From Claveliimonas sp964652805 (GTDB taxonomy: Bacteria > Bacillota > Clostridia > Lachnospirales > Lachnospiraceae): a stretch of 11,422 nt of DNA. The position numbers and the translations under genes were made by a program. Every line of letters starts with the position of its first letter. The first letter of the stretch is position 1. The stretch lies in assembly GCA_964652805.1 (NCBI GenBank), contig CAZZBJ010000077.1:1-11422 (forward strand), written 5' to 3'. The notes below the pieces were generated by a model. That model ran no database searches. It saw only the letters and a list, made by a program, of their open reading frames with translations, and had not been told where the DNA came from. Of the stretch, positions 1 through 4,285 are shown piece after piece.

Positions 1-57
1 AATGACATATCTTATATCAGTTTTTTTGAGTTTACACAAAACTTGAAACGGTCTCGA

Positions 58-83
58 TTTTACAGATGAAATCGTCTGCAAAA
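58..83. repeat. Imperfect inverted repeat
   Basis: The arms CAGATGA (63-69) and TCGTCTG (72-78) pair with one G-T position across an AA loop. They extend outward through one A/C mismatch to TTTT (58-61) and AAAA (80-83). On the plus strand the arm is not followed by an unbroken T-run, and on the minus strand the stem ends in TTTT/AAAA arms, so weak terminator activity is possible but not clear. Confidence 0.45.
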
Positions 84-95
84 TTCCCTCTTCCT

Positions 96-119
96 TTACT
101 CGCCCTGCATGGCGAGTAA
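96..119. repeat. Perfect 9-bp inverted repeat
   Basis: TTACTCGCC (96-104) and GGCGAGTAA (111-119) are exact reverse complements around a 6-nt loop CTGCAT. Outside the arms, pairing can continue with one mismatch to about 91 and 124. Neither strand has a T-run after the stem, so it does not look like a normal rho-independent terminator. It could be an RNA structure or a protein-binding site of the element. Confidence 0.55.
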
Positions 120-369
120 GAGAATTTGAGGCGGCAAAGAGAAAACCCGGCAAAATAAAGGCTCCTGCTTATTCCATATATGCCGCTGTGACTGCGTATA
201 ACGCCCATACAGCCGTTTTATCCGCTATCTGGTTTTTCCTCATGTACTCGCATAGAATCAAAGGAACGTGCGTTCTAGCGCGTCACAGAGGCACAAAAGG
301 TTTTCACCACCAATGGCGAAAACTCGACGCAATAATGCGTTCAGTGTGCTGAGGATGAACGATCAATGA

Positions 370-1236
370 TTAATCCCGATTGTCCAAATCTGGTCTGTCG
401 AATATTCGCCCGTCATTACTTTCTGCCCCTTCTTCAAGAACCTGTCTTAAAAATTTACTTCTGTCCTTATCCGCCTTTTTTTGCCGTATACTAACCTCTG
501 GCATAATTACCGGCACAGAGTCTTCATAAATCCGGCTTACAATTCGATCATCTGTCTTTAATTTCTCGATTGGAACATTACTTGTGTATATAGTCGGCAA
601 TAAATCCTCATGCCGCCGATTTACAAGTCGAAAGATTGCGTTAGATATCCATTCCCTATCCTCCGTTGTCGCACCGATATCATCTACGATTAGAAGAGCA
701 GCCTCCAACACGGATTTTATTTTTTCCTTTGCACCTTCGCTCTTATCTTTCACTGTCTCTATGTATTCCGGCATAGAGATAAATTTGACCGGGATATCAA
801 TTTTTTTCAGAACCTCATTTGCAATACAGCATGCCAACATCGTCTTGCCGCTTCCTTTCGTAGCGGAATAGATATAAAGCCCCCTCCCCTGCTTTCTGAA
901 CGTATCAAAGCGTTTCACAAAAGCATTTGCTATCTTCTTTTGCGCAGTCACATCCTCGCCATATTGCGCCCAGTCAAAATGTGCTGCGGTTTTATAGACA
1001 TATTCTTTGGGCATACCACTCCTGCTCCGTCTACCGTCCACTTGAGCTCCAAGAAGTTGGCTGTCTGGCAAATAGAAGGCATTTGTTTCCCCATAACCTT
1101 CAATGCGATAATTCACCAACGTTCCGCTTTGATCTGCTGTTTGTATTCTGCGTGCCTCAGTCACTACTGCATCCACCGAGAAGCTCTGTGTAGTAATCTG
1201 ATGCTGGGCGCCTATCCTGATTGTCCGGTTCTCCAT
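370..1236 (-). CDS. DnaC-like helicase loader ATPase (phage type)
   Basis: 288-aa AAA+ ATPase that most likely loads the replicative helicase at the element's origin, working with the Rep protein encoded just upstream. Seen: a P-loop SATKGSGKT (residues 124-132), Walker B LLIVDDIG (181-188), a sensor-I-like TSN (218-220) and arginines in DDRIVSRIYED (229-239). An FDW motif (87-89) precedes the ATPase core, as in DnaC/DnaI-type loaders. The N-terminal ~75 residues carry no cysteine cluster, unlike many DnaC/DnaI relatives that have a zinc-binding N-terminus. The first P-loop glycine is replaced by Ala125. The start at 1236 is chosen because AAAGGA lies at a suitable distance. An in-frame ATG at 1245 is too close to it. 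The gene overlaps the end of rep by 80 nt, so a later start is possible. Family call is confident; helicase partner is inferred. Confidence 0.85.
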   Translation of the reverse strand: MENRTIRIGAQHQITTQSFSVDAVVTEARRIQTADQSGTLVNYRIEGYGETNAFYLPDSQLLGAQVDGRRSRSGMPKEYVYKTAAHFDWAQYGEDVTAQKKIANAFVKRFDTFRKQGRGLYIYSATKGSGKTMLACCIANEVLKKIDIPVKFISMPEYIETVKDKSEGAKEKIKSVLEAALLIVDDIGATTEDREWISNAIFRLVNRRHEDLLPTIYTSNVPIEKLKTDDRIVSRIYEDSVPVIMPEVSIRQKKADKDRSKFLRQVLEEGAESNDGRIFDRPDLDNRD

Positions 1237-1945
1237 TGTTTTCATTTCCTTTCGTCAGATAATCTGTAAACGGAGTATTTGCACTCAAAAAAGTGGCTCC
1301 GTGTTTTATGTATCTTTCTTCAGTGTGTTTCTCTCTGCATTCTTCCGCATATCTTCTGGCAGCAGTCAGAAGCTCCTCTTCTGAAAAGCCATCTTTTAAT
1401 CTGTCCAAGTAACATTTATGCGCCTTTGCCTTCTCCTTTTTTCTCGGATATGCTTTCCAAAACTCCTCGAAATGCACACTATAGTCTTTTCTCTTTACTA
1501 TACTATCCTTACCTATCCTAACCTGGGTTTCCACTTGCGATACCACATGACTACCATCTGGTATACCACTCGGTATACCAGAATCAGATATGTTGCGCAA
1601 TTCCTCGGAAATAACGTATACATCATTCACTATTTTCAACGCAGATTTTTCTGTTAAATGTCGTGTTTCCGTATACCTGTCTTTCCTCAAACGATTGTTC
1701 ACTTTCCAGTCTTTAATGACAATAACGCCACTATCAAAGGGAATAATATATCCTTTTGAGACAAGTATTCTAAAATCATCCTCGCTCGCGTTTGTCATCC
1801 TCGTAATTTGCTTTGGCGCTGACACAAACCCATCATCGTCCGCTTTCATTCCGAGTTGTAAATATAGTGCCTGTGAACTGGTGGGCATTTCCAGAAACTT
1901 GTCTGTACAGACCACATCAACAGAAAACATTCTTCTATTTGCCAT
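1157..1945 (-). CDS. Phage replisome organizer / replication initiator
   Basis: 262-aa protein expected to bind the element's origin and recruit the DnaC-like loader. The N-terminal ~100 residues (RRMFSVDVV, then SQALYLQLGMKADDDGFV and ITRMTNASEDDF) match the winged-helix start of Firmicute phage replisome organizers. A variable linker (about 105-150) contains the GIPSGIPDG repeat. The C-terminal domain (about 155-232) has FEEFWKAYPRK, an ELLTAARRYAEEC helix, YIKHGATFLS and PFTDYL, usual for phage replication proteins. The start at 1945 has AAGGGAG with an 8-nt spacer. A GTG at 1954 would extend the protein by three residues but sits within that ribosome binding site. It overlaps the upstream gene by 11 nt and the loader gene by 80 nt. 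The linker-coding DNA contains the candidate origin repeats, as in lambda-type phages where ori lies inside the initiator gene. Confidence 0.85.
   Translation of the reverse strand: MANRRMFSVDVVCTDKFLEMPTSSQALYLQLGMKADDDGFVSAPKQITRMTNASEDDFRILVSKGYIIPFDSGVIVIKDWKVNNRLRKDRYTETRHLTEKSALKIVNDVYVISEELRNISDSGIPSGIPDGSHVVSQVETQVRIGKDSIVKRKDYSVHFEEFWKAYPRKKEKAKAHKCYLDRLKDGFSEEELLTAARRYAEECREKHTEERYIKHGATFLSANTPFTDYLTKGNENNGEPDNQDRRPASDYYTELLGGCSSD
1557..1582. repeat. Perfect inverted repeat, candidate origin iteron
   Basis: TCTGGTATACC (1557-1567) and GGTATACCAGA (1572-1582) are exact reverse complements separated by ACTC. Each arm itself contains the 8-bp palindrome GGTATACC. The hexamer GTATAC occurs four times within 116 bp (1561, 1573, 1616, 1671), and ATACCA recurs at 1540, 1563 and 1575. 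The cluster lies in the part of rep that encodes the interdomain linker, next to a pyrimidine-rich, AT-rich stretch (about 1481-1515). This layout resembles phage origins embedded in initiator genes. Origin function is inferred. Confidence 0.55.
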
Positions 1946-2312
1946 CTTTTCCACTCCCTTCTATGACCTGCTGCCCGTTAGGGACTTTCAAAGCCGTTTT
2001 CGCGCTTCTTGTTGCCTTCAAAGTATTTAAGGCACGTGAATTCATCGTCTTGATAAACTGCTGTATTTCTTGTCTGTCCTTCGGCCTCCAATAACCCCGG
2101 CCAGAGTCGGAGCATATCACCGCCCCACGGTTCCGTTCGTAGGCGATCCGTTTTTGAAGAGCACGAGCTGACTTGCATCCTGTCAGCTTCACCAGATCTC
2201 CTGTACTGATTGCATTTTCCCGTCCTACTGGCAGCAGGCTCATGATTGGGAATTCAGTCTTGCCGGACTGCTCCCCTGTATGTACTCGGTTATTTCTGTC
2301 TTTTTTCTGCAT
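1935..2312 (-). CDS. Small winged-helix-type protein of phage replication module
   Basis: 125-aa basic protein of unproven function. Residues about 24-80 (IMSLLPVGRENAISTGDL, KLTGCKSARALQKRIAYERN, GAVICSDSGRGYWRP) look like a winged helix-turn-helix: a helix, a recognition-type helix and a GRGYW hairpin. Proteins of this shape are often found next to the replisome organizer in clostridial prophages, but I know of no assigned role. The C-terminal tail is rich in Lys, Arg and Ala. The ATG shares one base with the stop codon of the preceding gene (TAATG), so translation is probably coupled. The stop lies 11 nt inside the rep gene. A DNA-binding accessory role in replication or regulation is inferred from the fold and neighbours only. 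Confidence 0.7.
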   Translation of the reverse strand: MQKKDRNNRVHTGEQSGKTEFPIMSLLPVGRENAISTGDLVKLTGCKSARALQKRIAYERNRGAVICSDSGRGYWRPKDRQEIQQFIKTMNSRALNTLKATRSAKTALKVPNGQQVIEGSGKDGK

Positions 2313-2515
2313 TATTCTACCCCCGTAAGTGAATTGAAATATTCATCAATCTTGCGGCGATCCCATAATACGCGCCGTCCAATCTGCACTTTCGCACCAA
2401 TTTCTTCTCCCAGTTTCATAGCATTGTTACGGCCGAGATTTGTGTATGCCCTTAATTCTTCCGTGTCCATTAAGCGAGATTCTCCTACTGTAGCTGTTAT
2501 TGTTCTGTTTCTCAT
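2312..2515 (-). CDS. Small HTH protein, excisionase/DUF6462-like
   Basis: 67-aa protein, first gene of the leftward operon. It has the MerR/excisionase-like plan: TEELRAYTNLGRNNAMKLGEEIGA forms the helix-turn-helix (about residues 18-41), followed by a KVQIGRRVLWDRRKIDEYFNSL wing and helix. Small proteins of this kind are common in clostridial mobile elements and are annotated as excisionase-like or DUF6462. They may act as recombination directionality factors or as regulators. AAAGGAG ends 5 nt before the ATG. Its position just downstream of the switch region fits an early-expressed control protein. The choice between excisionase and Cro-like regulator is open. Without an integrase in view, an excision role is only a suggestion. 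Confidence 0.75.
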   Translation of the reverse strand: MRNRTITATVGESRLMDTEELRAYTNLGRNNAMKLGEEIGAKVQIGRRVLWDRRKIDEYFNSLTGVE

Positions 2516-2551
2516 GATTACTCCTTTCGTTTGTCATTGCTTATCTACCAC

Positions 2552-2580
2552 TTGCAAGATGAGCTTGCATTTGTTACAAT
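2552..2580 (+). promoter_or_regulatory. Candidate rightward promoter for the repressor
   Basis: TTGCAA (2552-2557), a 17-bp spacer and TACAAT (2575-2580) resemble a sigma-A promoter. Transcription would start near 2587 and give an ~80-nt leader before the repressor ATG. It faces the leftward promoter, and the two predicted start sites overlap. Confidence 0.5.
2553..2569. repeat. 6-bp inverted repeat in switch region
   Basis: TGCAAG (2553-2558) and CTTGCA (2564-2569) flank ATGAG. The repeat overlaps the -35 element of the candidate rightward promoter and lies in the 5' leader of the leftward transcript. It could be a second operator, different in sequence from the TTTGATAT sites, for example for the small HTH protein, or a short RNA hairpin. 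Confidence 0.4.
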
Positions 2581-2583
2581 ACA

Positions 2584-2612
2584 ATTATAAACTATTGGCA
2601 TATCAAAAACAA
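2584..2612 (-). promoter_or_regulatory. Candidate leftward promoter for the replication operon
   Basis: On the minus strand TTGTTT (2612-2607), a 17-bp spacer and a consensus TATAAT (2589-2584) form a promoter with a start near 2577, about 60 nt before the first gene. The -35 element lies exactly between the two arms of the operator palindrome (2600-2623), so repressor binding there should block it. Confidence 0.6.
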
Positions 2613-2649
2613 TCATTTGATATATTCATTTATGTCTGTGGTTTGATAT
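2600..2649. promoter_or_regulatory. Operator cluster: three TTTGATAT half-sites
   Basis: ATATCAAA (2600-2607) and TTTGATAT (2616-2623) form a perfect 8-bp inverted repeat with an 8-nt centre. A third copy, TTTGATAT, lies at 2642-2649, just before the repressor's ribosome binding site. These are the obvious candidates for binding by the XRE repressor: the palindrome covers the leftward -35 box and the single site could adjust the repressor's own expression. Binding is inferred from position and symmetry. Confidence 0.6.
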
Positions 2650-2667
2650 ATTTAAGGAGAAAATCGC

Positions 2668-3426
2668 ATGAAAAAAACAAAAAAAACAAACACAATACAG
2701 GGGGAGAGATTAAAAGAATGTTTAAAAGCTTCAAAACTGACGCAAAAGGAGCTTTCTGAAATTACCTCTTATACGGTACAGCATATTAATAATATCGCTA
2801 ATTCGAGACGTACAATGACACGAGAAGCTGCCCACGCGTTTGCCGAAGTTTTGCATGTTGATGAGGGTTATCTGCTCGGAGATAGCGAATACAAAACCCT
2901 TAAGGAGAGGGTCTCGGTTATAACGGATAAGGGGAGAAAGGGCATGAGTGCTGTTCTCGTCTATCTCGAATCTATCGGGTTAGAATTCAAACCGCATCAG
3001 TTTATACATTGCAATCTGGACGAACTATACAGAAATATCCGTGTTCTAGCACCTTATATGGATACGACCTCTTTAGAACAGCTAAAAAAGGAATATGATT
3101 TCACGTTAGATCAAGAAGATTTTTTTAAAAAGTATTCTTCTAAAGATTTCACAATTAAACTAGCCTCACTGCCGCTGAATAAGCCTTTACAAGTGAACGA
3201 CCTCATAAAAGGAACAAGCACCCCTGATTCTGGTCTCTACCTCGTTGAATCGGAGTACCCGGAGTCCCAAAATATTACACAAGCGGATTATGATATATCA
3301 GTTTCTTTTGAAGTATACTACAATGGAAATTTAGCAAAAACTATCTCAGAGAAAGAGTTACAGGATTTTATTAGAATTTTGGATTCTTATACTAATTGCA
3401 CGATAGAAAATATTCTTCTTAAATGA
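2668..3426 (+). CDS. XRE-family (CI-like) repressor without S24 protease domain
   Basis: 252-aa DNA-binding protein, presumably the repressor that keeps the element quiet. Residues about 10-71 are a HTH_XRE domain (GERLKECLKASKLTQKELSE, QHINNIANSRRTMT, LHVDEGYLLGD). The rest (about 75-252) is an unassigned domain with an acidic, Asn- and Tyr-rich C-terminus. It shows no Ala-Gly cleavage site and no Ser/Lys dyad of the LexA/CI S24 family, so classical RecA-triggered self-cleavage looks unlikely. AAGGAG (2654-2659) lies 8 nt before the ATG. It is divergent from the replication operon and the shared gap holds the operator cluster. A rho-independent terminator follows directly. Role as master repressor is inferred from fold and position. 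Confidence 0.8.
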   Translation: MKKTKKTNTIQGERLKECLKASKLTQKELSEITSYTVQHINNIANSRRTMTREAAHAFAEVLHVDEGYLLGDSEYKTLKERVSVITDKGRKGMSAVLVYLESIGLEFKPHQFIHCNLDELYRNIRVLAPYMDTTSLEQLKKEYDFTLDQEDFFKKYSSKDFTIKLASLPLNKPLQVNDLIKGTSTPDSGLYLVESEYPESQNITQADYDISVSFEVYYNGNLAKTISEKELQDFIRILDSYTNCTIENILLK

Positions 3427-3432
3427 ACGATG

Positions 3433-3468
3433 AAAGCGCCCTGTCCTTCACGGGATAGAGTGCTTTTT
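3433..3468 (+). terminator. Rho-independent terminator after the repressor
   Basis: An arm starting AAAGC (3433-3437) pairs with GCTTT (3462-3466), and the inner stem CTGTCC (3441-3446) pairs with GGATAG (3453-3458), including one G-T pair. One C/A mismatch lies between them, the loop has six bases, and TTTTT (3464-3468) overlaps the end of the 3' arm. It begins 7 nt after the repressor stop codon. Confidence 0.8.
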
Positions 3469-3473
3469 GTTTC

Positions 3474-3494
3474 ATTGTGGGTAAATTGTGGGTA
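3474..3494. repeat. Tandem ATTGTGGGTA repeat, candidate attachment region
   Basis: ATTGTGGGTA occurs at 3474-3483 and again at 3485-3494, an exact 10-bp direct repeat with an 11-bp period. It lies just past the last element gene and just before the queT promoter, where composition changes. Short direct repeats like this are often arm-type binding sites of tyrosine integrases at element ends. The other element end is not in the window, so the attachment core cannot be defined. Confidence 0.45.
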
Positions 3495-3498
3495 CGGC

Positions 3499-3527
3499 TT
3501 GATTTCCTGCTGCCGCCATGCTATACT
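3499..3527 (+). promoter_or_regulatory. Promoter for queT
   Basis: TTGATT (3499-3504), a 17-bp spacer and TATACT (3522-3527) form a good sigma-A-like promoter. The predicted start near 3534 gives an ~95-nt leader that contains the hairpin at 3536-3563 and the riboswitch. It sits beside the likely element boundary, so it may be native or may have been supplied by the element. Confidence 0.6.
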
Positions 3528-3535
3528 ATGCCACG

Positions 3536-3563
3536 TTGAAAAGCCCGTAAATTCAAGGCTTTT
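3536..3563 (+). other. Leader hairpin with two alternative pairings
   Basis: AAAAGCC (3539-3545) can pair with GGCTTTT (3557-3563). TTGAA (3536-3540) can instead pair with TTCAA (3552-3556). The segments are interleaved, so they could form an H-type pseudoknot or two competing folds. Five T residues (3560-3564) follow GGC, so the first fold has some terminator character. It lies between the queT promoter and the riboswitch. It could equally be an inverted-repeat recombination core. Confidence 0.4.
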
Positions 3564-3574
3564 TGATAAATATG

Positions 3575-3620
3575 ACCGAGTGTTCGAGACCTTCCACTCG
3601 TAAAACAAAACTAAAGGAGA
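3575..3620 (+). ncRNA. preQ1-I riboswitch
   Basis: A short stem CGAGTG (3577-3582)/CACTCG (3595-3600) encloses a 12-nt loop, TTCGAGACCTTC, starting with UUC and containing AG and C-rich positions of the preQ1-I motif. It is followed by an A-rich tail TAAAACAAAACTA (3601-3613). In known preQ1-I aptamers the tail's CUA segment folds back on the loop AG to make the pseudoknot, and preQ1 pairs with a loop cytosine. Here CTA directly abuts the ribosome binding site AAAGGAG, and loop CCTT (3590-3593) is also complementary to AAGG. Ligand binding should hide the site and lower translation. Placement before queT strongly supports the call. Confidence 0.82.
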
Positions 3621-3629
3621 GCATTGAAT

Positions 3630-4127
3630 ATGAAGAACAAGAATGTAGCATTTATGACGCAGGCAGCCATGATCGCTGCCATCTACGTGGTGCTGACCTA
3701 CATTTTCGCACCCATTTCCTTCGGGGAGATCCAGGTGCGGATCGCAGAGGCGCTGACCATCCTTCCCCTCTTTACACCGGCGGCCATCCCGGGACTTTTC
3801 ATCGGATGCCTGCTCGGAAATGTGGTGGGCGGAGCGCTTCTTCCGGACATTGTCTTCGGAAGCCTGGCCACTCTGATCGGAGCCGTGTTCACCTGGCTGC
3901 TGCGCAGCCGCAGGCCGATTATCGGCACACTTCCTCCCATCATCGCAAATGTGATCATCGTTCCCCTGGTGCTGCAGATGGCCTACGGCGTGAACCTGCC
4001 GCTGCCCTTCCTGATGCTGACAGTAGGCGTTGGCGAAGTGATTTCCTGCACGATCCTGGGACTGATCGTCTACTATGCGCTGAACCGCTACCGGAACACG
4101 CTGTTCCCCAGAGCCGCTGCCATGTAG
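3630..4127 (+). CDS. queT: QueT queuosine-precursor ECF transporter S component
   Basis: 165-aa, almost wholly hydrophobic membrane protein of the QueT family (DUF988/COG4708), the substrate-binding subunit of an energy-coupling-factor importer for a 7-deazaguanine precursor of queuosine. Characteristic segments are MIAAIYVVLTYIFAPISFG (14-32), EIQVRIAEALTILPLFTPAA (33-52) and IPGLFIGCLLGN (53-64), with about five to six membrane spans. It needs the shared EcfA/EcfT module, which is not in this window. ATG 3630 is chosen because AAAGGAG lies about 10 nt upstream. An in-frame TTG at 3624 is only 4 nt from that site. The riboswitch in its leader fits feedback control by preQ1. It is a single-gene unit closed by a strong terminator. 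Product call is confident; the exact precursor imported is inferred. Confidence 0.9.
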   Translation: MKNKNVAFMTQAAMIAAIYVVLTYIFAPISFGEIQVRIAEALTILPLFTPAAIPGLFIGCLLGNVVGGALLPDIVFGSLATLIGAVFTWLLRSRRPIIGTLPPIIANVIIVPLVLQMAYGVNLPLPFLMLTVGVGEVISCTILGLIVYYALNRYRNTLFPRAAAM

Positions 4128-4184
4128 GCCAAATCTGCCGGCTGCTGGTTCCTGCTCAAAATGCTCAAAGGATAGAAAGATGCA

Positions 4185-4237
4185 CAAAAAGGCGCAGGCC
4201 GTTCTGTGATCCGCACAGACGCCCTGCGCCTCTTTTT
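4185..4237. terminator. Bidirectional rho-independent terminator
   Basis: GGCGCAGG (4191-4198) pairs exactly with CCTGCGCC (4223-4230). An inner stem CTGTG/CACAG and a CGT/ACG pairing lie within it. A run of A precedes the stem (4186-4190) and TTTTT follows it (4233-4237), so it works on both strands. It lies between the convergent ends of queT and the leftward four-gene operon. Confidence 0.88.
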
Positions 4238-4285
4238 GTCTTCTCTCTTTTTCTCTCTTTGTCTTCTCTTTTTGTGTCTGCCCTC

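Larger units (their letters stand above)
1..369. other. Gene-free left region with two inverted repeats
   Basis: No convincing gene lies in this stretch downstream of the loader gene. It holds two adjacent hairpin-forming sequences, at 58-83 and 96-119, listed separately. On the minus strand a 24-codon ORF (243-169) has no ribosome binding site, and other frames are broken by stops. The leftward operon may continue past the left edge, so this could be an untranslated spacer, a decayed small gene or a cis-acting site such as a transfer or packaging site. Nothing here decides between these. Confidence 0.4.
1..3494. mobile_element. Right part of an integrated phage-like element (partial)
   Basis: Everything from the left edge to about 3,494 reads as a phage replication and control module: an XRE repressor facing an operon of a small HTH protein, a winged-helix protein, a replisome organizer and a DnaC-like loader. 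This gene order is typical of temperate phages and related integrative elements of Clostridia. Base composition changes visibly from AT-rich here to GC-rich in the chromosomal genes that follow, supporting recent acquisition. No integrase, structural, lysis or conjugation genes are visible, so prophage, satellite and small integrative element cannot be told apart. The left end is outside the window. The right end is placed at the tandem ATTGTGGGTA repeat by inference. Confidence 0.7.

Noticed and set aside
96..119. Perfect hairpin considered as a terminator of the leftward operon
   Set aside because: No T-run follows on either strand.
169..243. 24-codon minus-strand ORF downstream of the loader gene
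   Set aside because: It has no ribosome binding site and no recognisable features; joining it to the neighbouring frame would need a frameshift.
3577..3600. T-arm-like sequence (GTGTTCGAGAC) suggesting a tRNA fragment used as an attachment site
   Set aside because: No acceptor or anticodon arm accompanies it, and the stem, loop and tail are better explained by the preQ1-I riboswitch before queT.
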